From NCBI GenBank assembly GCA_948567375.1, contig OX419759.1, positions 44,296,593 through 44,360,592 of the forward strand: a stretch of DNA of 64,000 bases. Reading direction: 5' to 3'. Source of the stretch: Lunularia cruciata. Its lineage: Eukaryota > Streptophyta > Marchantiopsida > Lunulariales > Lunulariaceae. Of the stretch, positions 1 to 10,500 are shown piece after piece. Each line of letters opens with the position of its first letter. Position 1 is the first letter of the stretch. The position numbers and the translations under genes were made by a program. The notes under the pieces were generated by a model. The model was not told where the DNA came from. It saw only the letters and a program-made list of their open reading frames with translations, and ran no database searches.

Positions 1-97
1 TTATACAAGATAATATTGGTCTTGTAATATTGTTAGTATTGATTATTATTTCAGGTCTGTTCTTCTATGCATTTAAGAAAATGTTATGGTTTGGCAG

Positions 98-3000
98 CAT
101 GGCGGCAGTGGAGGGAAGCAAAGTTTGCCAGACGAAGAGCGCAACACCATGCTTGATGTCATTTGCAGCCAAAGAGATAGATTCAGACAGCGTCTTCGAG
201 AGGCTGAAGAGGTAAGCACTCATAGTCGAGAGAGGAATTTGTCCCATAGCGAGCTTTTAGGAGGCAAGTCCTTTCTTTCAAGAATTAGAAGACCAACATC
301 TTTGAAGAAAATCTTCAAGCTCCAACGAGTTGTGGTTTGGCTCCGGAGATGCGGAGTAATACATCATCTCCAAATCTGCATAAGGTCAAGGACTTGAATC
401 CCTCGTCTTTTCTCGCTTCTGCAGGAATTGAGGGTGGTCAAGGAGAGAAATCGAGGTTTAGAGGCTGATCTAGAGAGGAGTAAAGCAGACAATGTGAAGC
501 TCTATGAGAAGATTCGCTACGTCCAAGATTACACTCAAGATCGACCTGTTCCACGTGGCCACAAGAAGGTAACATCTGACGTTCCAGTTTCATGAAGTTC
601 CTTATTTAAGGTATTTGTTATTCTGGTCAATGTATTTGTCCAATGCCATGTATTTACTTGTTTTTGTCGAAGGTTCATGACTATCACCATCTGCTTTTAT
701 CCTCGCACTGTGGTGGGTCAATTTTCAATTCACGGCGAAACGTAGTGTGTGGTAAACGCTGACCTTCTCCGCTGAAATATTAGGAACTAAATGAGTACGC
801 TTCTTGTCTTTATAGATAAATCCAATACCCTGGGACTACTGAAGAAAGTAATACTTGTGTCAGATTATGGACATGTGCCTCGGATTTGTTCTCTCAGTCC
901 AAGAAGGGATCTTCAAGTTTGTCTTAGGTAGCCACAGGATTTATACACAGTAATTCTATCTCCTCAAAAGTACACAGAATCTGGCCAAATACCCTTTGCA
1001 GTCCTTCTGCATTTCCTAGTCGTCCAGTCGCCACTTATGAAAATAATTGCAATCCACTTTGGTTGGTTTCAAATTATTAAAGATTTTTTTTTGTCAATTT
1101 TCGACTGTGATCAATTAAAGGAGTTCCCAGTCGAGAATGTAGCTACTGGGCAGCAATTCGTGCGTCAAGAATCTCCGATTTAGCTCGTTGAAAGTTGCTA
1201 AAGTCTCCAAAATCGTATTGTGCCATTTCCCATGATGACTTCGAATTTAGAGGATAATTGTGCACAACAAGGATGTTCGCTGGACTTAAAATTTATTTCG
1301 TGTATTTTATAGCGAGGTGAGGACTTGGAGTCTGGGGTTGGCGTGGATATCGAGTCCAAGTACAAGAAAATGTATGAAGAGGACATCAATCCCTTCACGC
1401 AGTTTTCAAAAAAGGTAACGGACATTATGTGAATCACCTTCTGAGAAGAACGTTCAAAACGTCCATTAGATATTAGCGTCTATTATTACTTGATCCTCTG
1501 TCTCTGTTGGTACTTCTTGCAGAACACACCTGTTTGTGGATGCACTATGTTAAGCTTAGTACACCACAGCCCTCAAATCCCTCATTCTCAAATCCCTCAC
1601 GACTTGTATAATACATAAGTATCTCTGTGTATATATGTTTTCGATATCTTGTATAATCCGGATGCTTTTCTGCTTACTTGCAATGGATCCACTCTGTTCT
1701 ACACCCCCTCTCCCTGACATCACCCGATGCATACAGGGCCTCTCCTTCTCTGAAAATCCTCTAATGATGTGAACTCTTTCTGTTCTTCGATGATCTATCT
1801 CCGCTCTGCTTCTTAACGAGCTTTTACTTCTGAATGCATCATCGGGTAATTCTGCTCTGTTTTGCTTGCTTCTCTGCTAATCGATGTTTTCTTTCGGGTA
1901 TTACCAAGGTACATCTCGATTCCTTTCCTTTCTCGTGCTCACCATTCTGCATCCTTTTGTTACTCGTGATTATTATGCAGTTCGGCTCATCTGCTTATTC
2001 CTATTCCTGACCCTTTCCTTCCAGTTTCCACCAAATTATGATCGGCTTTATAGAAATTACTACATTACCTTGATGGTTCCCGCATAAGTTCCAGAGTTTC
2101 TTTACTTCGCACTGTTACTGCTTTGAGCGGCTCTTTTGGAGGCAACCTAGTTTGCCTTAGCACTCATGAAGTTTTGAACAGAAACTCGGTACGAGGGGTA
2201 CTGGCATTCGCCCAGCTACTTCGACACTGCGGTAGGCACTGATGAAGTCGTATGTGTTTTCATGGAAGCTTACTACAACGCCTTTCTACTTCCTTCAGTG
2301 TTTGGTGTTTTAGGACTAGTGCATTCATCACGCATGCTGCAATATACACTCTCCCGTTCCTCATATCCAGTCCTCTCATCTCCTTAATGAGTTTAGATGA
2401 GAGCTTCTGCTCTCATCTCCTCATATCCAGTCCTCTCACACTTCACTCAGACTCAGCCAAGACACCATCCACTCCTCTCCCACTTCACTCCACTCCGCCC
2501 TTCCTCAGCTAATGCTCTTTCGATGTTTGTCTGTTTCATGGTTCTTACACGTATTTTGATTTCATGGTTTCTGTCCGACTTCCGATTTCCGATTGCTTAC
2601 TCGTTCACATCTTGCTTATGTCCGTCGATTTTTCGTCTTGCTTATGGTCGTCGATTACACGTTGTATACTATTTCTCTACATGCGTTGCTTATCGCTTAT
2701 CGGTTACACGATGTATAATAGATCTCTACATGTATTGCTCATGAAATATTTATATTATGTTTTTATGTCTTTGGTTCGGCTTACATTCGATTTGTTAGAT
2801 TCACTTCATCTCCTTTCCGGATTTACTATTCATTTCGATTTATACATATCATGTGCAAGTCGTACCTGCTTTCGGGGAGCCTTTCTATGGCCGCCTTCGA
2901 ACATCGAACTGCTTCTGTCCTCATAACTCCAATATCATGTACAAATCATGAGCTTCCGAAAAAGAAACTCGGTTCGAGGAGTACTGACATTCACTCAGCT

Positions 3001-6000
3001 ACTTCGGCACTGTGTTTGGCACTGATGAAGTCGTATGTGCTTTCGGGGAGGCTTTCGATGGCCGCCTTCTGCTTCCTCTGGCTGTTTCAGCTTTTCAGGA
3101 CTCATGCATCCATAGTGCATGCATTGATACACTCTATCCAGTCCCCAACCGCCATGCTCTACTTTACTTCCCCAAACGGGGAAGTAAAGCAGAGTGGAAA
3201 TTGTTCAAAGAAGGATTTCCACTCTAATTTTTCATACCCAAAATCCCGGGTTTGGTTTCAATCAATTTGTTCTCCATTCATTCAGTTTGCTTTTAGTTGT
3301 TTCAAATTTGCTTATTTCGAGATTTCTTGATATGAGATAACTCTTCGTTTCCTCAGTACACATCGGTTTACGGATTCTCTACATGTAGTTATATATGATC
3401 GTTGCTTGAAAATACATGCTTTTTATGATTTAGATTAGTCAGTTCTGCTTTCATTTTATTGCCATTTCAGCTACATCTCAGTTGAATTTAATGATCCAGA
3501 ACAAACGAAGAACGGCTTCTGTCCTCATAACTCCAATATCATATTTATGGATATATTGAGTTCTGGATCCCCTGGCTTCTTTCTGGCTTCTGCTCTCATG
3601 TCCTAAATATAATGTTTGCATATCGGTCTTTGTTTACAAGTGGTTAGTACTTCCTGACAAGTTTTGCTTTATGTTAACCTTGTGTTTATGTTTTTATGTC
3701 ATTTTACATTACTGTACTAGTCTTGGTTTACAATTTGTTTTCCATCATTCAATTTGTTTTCTCTAGTTTCACATTTGCTTACTTCGCGATTTCTTGATAT
3801 GACTTGACTCTTCGTTTTCTCAGTACACGTTGGTTTACAGATTCTCTACATGTAGTTATAATATGTTCGTTGCTTGATAGTACATGCTTCTTATGAATTA
3901 GATTTCATCTTCTATTAGCATATTTTATAGTCAGTTCTGCTTTCATTTCATCTACATTTCATATGCATTTAATGAGTTCTGGATCCCCCGTTCCTCGAAC
4001 GGCTTCTGTCCTCATATATCCAATATCATGTTTACATTTTGTTTACGTTTTGCATTTCATCTGGATTTCATTTACATTTAATAAGTTCTGGATCCCCCGC
4101 TCGAGGAACGGCTTCTGTCCTCATATATCCAATATCATGTTTACATTAGATTCATCTCCTATTCGCATGTATTTTGCAATCAGTTTTGCTTTCGGTTTAT
4201 TGCCATTTCGTCTACATTTCATATGCATTTAATGAGTTCTGGATCTCCCGTTCCTCGAACGGCTTCTGTCCTCATATATCCAATATCATGTTTACATTCC
4301 ATCTCCACTTCATATGCACTTAATGAGTTCCGGATCTCCCATTCCTCGAAAGGCTTCTGCTATCATTTCCTCATATCCAGTCTTCTCAAGCTTCGCTCCG
4401 ACTCAGCCAAGACACCATCCACTCCTCTCCCACGTCGCTCCACTCCACCCATCGCCAACTAATGCTTTGCACATTACTCTTAGCTCGATGATTGTCTGTT
4501 TCAAGGTTCCTACCCGACCTTCTATTTCAGATACCTAATCGGTCACGTATTGCTTGTGGTTACACGATGTATACTAGTTCTCTGCAAGTGTTGCTCATGA
4601 GATGCTTCAATTTTGTTTTTTCTTGTGTCCTCATATATCCAATATCATGTGCCCCCGCTCTCTGAGCGATTTTATACTCTCGGTCTGCCTGACTCGACTG
4701 TCTCCTTCGACTGTCGATTTCATAGCTTCTACATGATTCCCGACTTCAGATTAACTTGATTTCTCGTCTAGCTCGTTTGGTCGTCGTTTCCCCGTTGAGC
4801 TTGAATTTCTCTACATGCGCTCTTTATTTGTTACCGTTTATTCGATGCTTGCTATTCGTATACAAGTGTTGCTTTTTAATTGTTTCCCTCGTTCTCCGAA
4901 CGGCTTCTGCTCTCATTTCTCCGTATTTAACCTGCTGGCACATTGAAAATGCAATGGCGCGCGGCTTTTGTCAAGCCGCCTTTTTATTTTATTAAGAGGC
5001 AGGACATCCTACTTCTTTCGAAAGCACTAAAGCCATGCTACAATAGATGATTAGGCCCGGTAAGGGCATCAATACTGCATGTTGCATCAATTGTTGCCAC
5101 GTTGCATCAATGCTTCAAATCTCTTACTACTTGTATGATACATAACCGTCGGGTCTTGTTCTTGTATACTTGTGTAGTACATAACCGTCGGTTATTGGTT
5201 TTGGTTTTGTTCTTGAATGCAAGGTTCATCTGGTTTAGATACAATCACTCTTCCTCAATCACTTAACTCACAGAGAACCTTCCCCCCTCTTCACACGTCT
5301 CGTCTCGCAAGACCGTCTCGCTACCTCATGTTCTCTCGGATATTTGTTCTTACACTGGTCATCTGGTTTGGATACCATCGTGCTTTCTCTTCCGCAATTA
5401 CTTATTCACTTAACCCTCTCCTCTCTTTACACTCCTCTTCTCCACTTCATTAGGGATGTCCTCTCGAGCCACGATTCACTTCATAGTTGTCTCTTCCCTC
5501 AACGAGAGGAACACTCTCCCCTTCCCTTGAGTAGAAGCCGTTAGCCCTCTATTCATACATGCATTCTGACATCTTATTTTTCTACAAACCATTGCTTTTA
5601 CTTTTCTACAGACCCTGTCCTATGTTTAGGAGATTAAGTGATCTGAGGATACTTCACACAGATGATTACTCCTCCCTTGACCCAATAAATGATGTAACAT
5701 TCATCTACATCATCTATTTTTGAGAAACATCTGTTCTTTGAGAAACAGTTAAATCTATGTTGGATAAATTGCTGATTCAACTTTCAGTAGATTCTAACAA
5801 CATTTTCGTAGTGGGAAAACTCTTGCTATGCTCTGTTGTGTGGTATTCAAGTACACATTTCTGATGGCTGTAATGGCAAGAGCTTTACCACTGCAACAGT
5901 GTTGATGGAATCTACTGAAAGCTGAGCCAGTAGTTTGTCTTCCATAGCATGTATTGTTGTTCAAAGGGTAAATTATGTAGATGGCTCCTACATCATTTAT

Positions 6001-6909
6001 TGGGTTGAGGAGGGAGTAATCACTTGTGTGAAATATCCTTAGATCTCTTTAAGTGTACTACTGATATTGCCTTAGTACTCATGATCTTTGCTTGTGGTTA
6101 TACGATGTATACTAGTTCTCTTGTGGTGTTGCTCATGAGATGTTTCAATTATGTCTTTACTTCGGCTTACCTCCTTATGGTTAGATTCACTTAATTTTCA
6201 TTTCCTGAGTTGCTATTCATTTCGATTTGCACACAGCATGCTTATATTTCATCTGCACGCCATATGCACTTAATGGGTTCTCATATCGTTCGAAGAACGG
6301 CTTCTGCTCTCATTTCCCATATCTTAAGCTTAGGTTAAGGTTTTATACATTACTTTTTAATGTTTGTGAATGTAGCGTGAGAACCTACTGAATTTTGTTG
6401 GCTACAGGAGAAAGAGCGGCGATATAAGGAACTTGGAATTAGAGATAAAATTACTCTCTCCAGTGGACGCTTTCTTCTGGGCAACAAGTAAGAAGCCTGA
6501 TATTTTGGATTAAAATGCTTTTTCTTAATATACCCAAAGACCAGTCGAGAAGGCTGACATGAGTTAACATTTCGGAAGCAGCCTTCGATAAACCAACTAT
6601 CAGTCAGTTAGGTCGTTGCCTTTTCCCGTTCCTTACCGTTGGATATAAATTCATGGCCAGTTTCCAAACTGGGTTTCCTCCTTTGGAAACACACACTTTT
6701 TAGCGATTTCTTGACACGTTGAACTTGTTAGTCCTCAGATCTTGTATGATGGGTTTTAGAATATAATCATGATTCCTATTGTAATTATTGATTTGTCTCC
6801 TGCCATTCGCAGATATGCTCGGACATTCATATTCTTTTACTCAATTGGTCTCCACCTGCTGGTATTCATGAGCCTCTACAGACTTTCTGCTGAAAGTTAC
6901 TACAAGTAA
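98..6909 (+). CDS. CASP: CASP-like golgin, 3' exons (5' part lies left of the window)
   Basis: CASP is a Golgi membrane protein with a long coiled coil and one C-terminal membrane segment, acting in Golgi tethering and retrograde traffic. Five exons join in frame with AG/GT borders: 98-211 (includes RDRFRQRLREAEE), 425-568 (NVKLYEKIRYVQDY, a CASP signature), 1313-1414 (DINPFTQFSKK), 6408-6487 (RYKELGIRDKITLSSGRF) and 6813-6909 (YARTFIFFYSIGLHLLVF, the membrane segment, ending SYYK-stop). All five are open, about 178 codons in total. The first three exons are in phase 0; the last junction splits the Lys codon before YART. The long fourth intron holds short repeats and a fold-back element. The first exon is preceded by 97 bases of presumed intron, so the gene continues off the left edge. 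I see no break here, so this may be the working gene. Confidence 0.87.
2176..3060. repeat. Direct repeat pair of about 90 bases in CASP intron
   Basis: Bases about 2176-2270 and 2960-3060 share a run that includes AGAAACTCGGT, CAGCTACTTCGGCACTG and GCACTGATGAAGTCGTATG. A shorter relative of the tail, with CTTTCGGGGAGCCTTTC and ATGGCCGCC, lies near 2870. The pieces are diverged and non-coding. The region is absent from copy B, where a deletion removes it. Confidence 0.6.
2890..4950. repeat. Dispersed repeats of about 60 bases with GAACGGCTTCTG core
   Basis: A motif runs AGTTCTGGATC, CCCGTTCCTCGAACGGC, TTCTGTCCTCATA, TCCAATATCATGT. It recurs near 2900, 3510, 3975, 4085, 4235, 4335 and 4890, and in copy B near 37340, 37495, 37590, 38275 and 38350. 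The centre is a small inverted repeat, GTTCCTCGAAC. At about 4098 the same slot reads GCTCGAGGAAC, so the centre appears inverted. The units are not evenly spaced, so this is an interspersed family and not a clean satellite. Confidence 0.7.
3157..3194. repeat. Hairpin, 17-bp arms and 4-base loop
   Basis: CTCTACTTTACTTCCCC is followed by AAAC and then GGGGAAGTAAAGCAGAG, which pair at 16 of 17 positions. It lies in the CASP intron, in a part missing from copy B. I see no gene around it. It could be the tip of a decayed fold-back element or a structured RNA segment of the intron. Confidence 0.8.
5640..6045. mobile_element. Fold-back MITE with long inverted termini, copy A
   Basis: The ends are inverted repeats of about 55 bp, starting GATCTGAGGATACTTCACAC on the left and ending GTGTGAAATATCCTTAGATC on the right. 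Inner parts also pair, for example CTTTCAGTAGATTC with GAATCTACTGAAAG, so nearly the whole 406 bp can fold into one long hairpin with its loop near 5840. There is no coding capacity. The same element sits at the same place in copy B (52018-52422), so it inserted before the duplication. I could not fix a target-site duplication. Confidence 0.85.
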
Positions 6910-7255
6910 GTAATAAACAACATCAATGTACTGTGATGTTTAGCTGGGGCAGTTGTTTAAAACTTTCAATCGACGATTCTGAATTGTCGATCGATGTTGC
7001 CTGTTTTCTTCCGTTAGGTTATAAACTGCACTGACTAAGTAGGTTCCACAACTTTCACTACGAGCTTTTTGAGAATAATATCCAGGAGGTCAGTTGGTCT
7101 GAGGATGGCAGTCTCTTACTTGTTCGTGACGGTTGCTTGTTTGGCTGCAGTGTCAGGAAAGATAATTGTGCTAAGCCAGCCCTCATGAAAATCTTAAATA
7201 CAACAGGAGTGACCGGATTGCCCTAGTATCAGGTCGATTCAAAGAGTAAGCCATC
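6910..7255. other. Spacer between CASP stop and unrecognised minus-strand gene
   Basis: The 346 bases hold no supported gene. They probably include the CASP 3' untranslated region, and the matching region in copy B (53277-53667) is close in sequence. The converging neighbours would share terminator sequence here. Confidence 0.45.
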
Positions 7256-8175
7256 AGGACTAGTATATGTCCTCATTAACTTCGGCTTCGACCACTTCTT
7301 GAATCCCCAATGTTGCACTTGATCCATCTGCAGAGGTAGCAGAGGTACATCTATGGAGTTCTGCTATGCTTTGGTATGCGTAGTCTAAGAGTACTCAGAG
7401 CAAGGGGAGCAAAAGATATGTAGAGGACACATATTCTCACGTCCAGAAGAGCGGGGATCAGCTGATCTGTGAGAATTCTAAAAATGGAAGTTCTTGCCAT
7501 GCTGTCAGCACAATTAGTTTGCCCTACAGTGTAATGTAACGTTATATACGTATGTACTGGATCAAGGGATTCCGTTGCTCGCAGAAAATATGAAAAGAAA
7601 TTGGTCTCAAACTCTGGTTGGAGTGGGTAGTGCCAACGTTTCTGTTCTTGGAACCATGATCTTGAAATTGACTTGAATTTGAGCAATGTTCAAGACCATT
7701 CCATATGCTGCACAATACCTGACAACGTCGTCACGAACTCTTTCTACACGGTGTTACCACTAAGTTTAGCATTACAAACTTGTATTCACTGATCCGGGAC
7801 ATCAGAACGCCCTGGTGATGGCTATTCATAAGCGGCAATGGTGCAGTCATTGAGCGGGCGATTCTGACAACGAATGATAAAGAAAGAGAAATTTGCTTTG
7901 TAGATGTGGAGTTCTGGAAACAAACAGAAGTAAACTTCTTGTATTGGATCATTATTATTATGATGGATTATGACCAAGTAGAGAGTTATTAAGTGAAGTA
8001 TTTGTTACAGTTACGTTCTCCATGCCGTTACCTGTGCTTTTACTACTCTCCTCACTCACATATGGCAAATGGCATATGGCATTCTGATTCTTTGCTATTA
8101 CTATTTGCATCGTCACAATACTATCAGATGATACCAAGGTGTGATAACTTACACTGCTCGGAGTCGGATAATCTG
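7256..8175 (-). pseudogene. Unrecognised minus-strand gene, copy A, frameshifted
   Basis: I do not recognise the product. Conserved pieces on the minus strand are an exon-like end near 8145-8175 (FDRLSDSEQ, followed by a GTAAGT donor), a piece at about 7755-7870 (SHHQGVLMSRISEYKF) and a main piece from 7718 down (YCAAYGMVL, QKRWHYPLQPEFE, TLHYTVGQTNCADSMARTSI). Compared with copy B, the main piece has an extra base after the GTTCTTGG run near 7652, and later length differences, so the frame is lost. It converges on CASP. The conservation between copies suggests descent from a real gene. Confidence 0.5.
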
Positions 8176-8904
8176 TCAAACGTTTGTTAAAGTAGAAAAT
8201 ATAGGTTGTTCAAGGATCGGTAACTCGATTAAAAACCCAATCCTCTAGGGTCGGCTTCTTCTTTGAAACACCAGCGTAGAGAGCAAGCGAACTGTCTCAC
8301 GACCTTATATTTATACATATAGATTTTGACGTATCAAGACATCGACTGCCATATAATTCCTCCTAGATATGCAAATCGACTGCATCAAGTGAAGTTTTTT
8401 GGAAAAACTCGAATTTTGCTTAGAACAGTATGCGCATTGCCAAGTACATTGATTCACCTGCAGAGGGCAATAATTGAGATTGATTGCAATAGAATCTTAA
8501 AGTTTTACAAGTTTTCTATACTAGACCCTTGGCCGATAGTCTCAACTTCTTACAATCAGACCCCTAATGTATCACTTTCTGTTTCCTTGGGAACTATTAT
8601 TATGCTGCACTCAGAATGTGCCACAAAAATCCTTGTAGACACAAGCTATTATGCAAAGAACCACCAGTTTTGATTGATTATGAATCTGTCCACAGATATA
8701 TCACTATCATCCGTAAACTTCAAGACACGTTGAAATGAGACACATGCATTTCTCAGCCAACATGATAATCAACAATCAAGCTATGAAGGTTTTCTTTAAA
8801 AGAATCATGACTTGCAATCTGACTCGAACCTAGCAGACCACACTGAGGTCGAAGAATTAGTGCTATATCTAAGTAATTCTAGTAACCCTTCTGCCTGTCA
8901 TGGA

Positions 8905-9262
8905 TCCTTCTACTTGCCCTTGAGGTCTTCCCTGGTTGGAGCTCTTCGAGCAAGTTTGTAGAGGTAGGACACGATGGAGTTGTTACCGGAAGCATTCACT
9001 TCAGGAATGAGTGTGGAGGTGAATCCTTAGGTGGCAATGGCTCGTAGTTGATCCACAAGCTGTCGGACTTGAACATGTCGGTGAACTTGTATCCTAGTTT
9101 GGAGGTGACGAGGGAATCCCTGACCTTGACAACCACCATATCTTGGTTCTCGTCGAAGAAAGTGAATTCTGTGTCGAGGAAGTGCCTTGAGCTGTAGTCA
9201 GTTCTCTTCCTGCGTCCTGATCTGGTGACCTTCTCGGGAAGAGTTTTCCAGACGTCCCGCAT
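8905..9262 (-). pseudogene. PPO pseudogene A, C-terminal fragment
   Basis: The minus strand reads DVWKTLPEKVTRSGRRKR, then DFL-type residues HFLDTEFTFFDENQDM, VRDSL, LGYKF and WINYEPLPPK. These match residues about 381-457 of the intact PPO, covering the end of the tyrosinase domain and the DWL domain. In another frame near 8905-8995 follows ASGNN and KLARRAPTREDLKGK, matching about 473-501 of the intact protein, so a frameshift lies close to 9000. The fragment stops at 9262, where a Copia LTR begins. The rest of this gene is at 15415-15541 and 17798-18518. Confidence 0.88.
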
Positions 9263-9484
9263 GTTACGAGCTGTTTTCAATGACAGCGTCGTAGGTGTTT
9301 TATTGCATAATGTAGGGGACGAGACTTTATACACTGTCGTCTAAGATAGAGTTGTGCCTATTATGACTCTGCAGAGAGAGATGCTGTGTGACAGCGAGGT
9401 GGTGGCAATATTGAAATTAACTGCATCTATTTTGAAGGCAAGGTGCACTGACACGGTTGACATCTGCTGACACTTGTTTCCAAG

Positions 9485-9984
9485 AAAAAAGGCGGCCGTG
9501 CAGGAAAAATGAAGGATGGGAAGACCTCATCAAGCCCGTACAAGGGAGAGACCAAAAAGGTAACATGGGGCTAAGTCGCAATAGAGTCTATATGACTCTA
9601 TATAAGACTGAAGTGGAGAAAGGTTCCATGTGAACAGCAATTGGACATGGGTTAGTCTATCTTAAGAGATGGGGTAATCCTGTGTCAAGGGCGCAATGCC
9701 GTGCATCAAAAGGGGATCGGGTCAATATTCCCGAACCGAGTCGCGGGAGTGGACGGTAACGTGGCTGAATCCAAAGACGACGGCGGGAGCCCCGGGAAGA
9801 GTTTTCTTTTCTTTTTAACGACCTGCACACCCTGAAATCACATTACACGGAGATAGGGTCCAGCGGTCGGTAAAGCATCGCATGTCTTGCGGTGTCCGGT
9901 ACGCACCCGACGGCCCTTGAAAATCTGGAGGAGTGGATACTCATCGTGCTCAGTCGTACTCATAACCGCATCAGGTCTCCAAGG
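9485..9984 (+). pseudogene. 25S (LSU) rRNA fragment inserted into Copia LTR
   Basis: From about 9570 to 9984 the + strand reads as the sense strand of the central large-subunit rRNA: TTGGACATGGGTTAGTC, AAGAGATGGGGTAATCC, GGGAAGAGTT, TTTTTAACGACCTGC, GGGTCCAGCGGTCGG, GACGGCCCTTGAAAATC, CATAACCGCATCAGGTCTCC. The 500-bp insert is flanked by the 10-base direct repeat TGTTTCCAAG (9475-9484 and 9985-9994). Copy B has a single copy of this target (near 56452-56461) and no insert. The 85 bases at the left end, starting AAAAAAGGCGG, are less clearly rRNA. The fragment cannot function as rRNA. Confidence 0.92.
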
Positions 9985-10060
9985 TGTTTCCAAGTGGTTC
10001 CAAGGTTGACGTCTGCTAACACTTTTTTCCACGTGACTCCACGCCGTCATTACACCAACA

Positions 10061-10500
10061 CCCACGTTGACCGTATCGGGTATCCTGAATCACTCCCGGA
10101 AAACACGCAAGATCTTGAGCAAGTTGTCGGGCGTGCAGGTGGTAGGAAAACGGTAGGGGATAGGGAGTGTAAGAGGCATGTTTGATTTTTATCGGTGTGG
10201 ATGGATGTGATGGAAGAAACAAGAGGTTGCAAGATGGGTTGAGGAAGATGATGAAGAAACAAAACGAAACCGAGTTAAGATGGAGTGAGTTATGTTAAAT
10301 CAAGAGAGCGAAGGCCAACACATTTGCGGAGAAGGGCTGTGTAGGAACCACCTGTGTTTTGGTAAGGATATCTGTAACATTGTCAATATTGTGGATTGGA
10401 ACAAGGATAACATAATCTTTTGTAACTATGTCCTTGATATAATAATGACTAATGTCTTAATGTTTCATTTTATTTGATGCAACTGTGCTAGTGTTGGAGG
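10061..10500. other. Copia 3' non-coding region
   Basis: This stretch lies between the Copia 3' LTR and the RNase H part. I see no gene. The matching stretch of copy B (56528-56990) is similar but contains a 48-bp tandem duplication. Confidence 0.6.

Larger units (their letters stand above)
1415..6407 (+). other. Large CASP intron, repeat-filled
   Basis: A 5-kb intron lies between the exon ending DINPFTQFSKK and the exon starting EKERRYKELG. It is T/C-rich on the + strand and holds many short open frames with no protein character. Its recognisable contents are a dispersed motif family (2890-4950), a 90-base repeat pair (about 2176-2270 and 2960-3060), a strong hairpin (3157-3194) and a fold-back MITE (5640-6045). 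Copy B keeps only part of it. Confidence 0.75.

Noticed and set aside
2252-5544. Several 60-160 codon frames in the CASP intron
   Set aside because: They are Ser/Leu/Phe-rich readings of T/C-rich repeats, overlap one another, and do not hold between copies A and B.
5630-6055. A target-site duplication for the fold-back MITE
   Set aside because: AAGT-like words occur on both sides but do not line up with the inverted ends in either copy, so I do not claim one.
7043-7215. Possible extra CASP exon (HNFHYELFENN)
   Set aside because: The preceding exon already ends at a stop and no clear acceptor is seen. It is more likely untranslated sequence.
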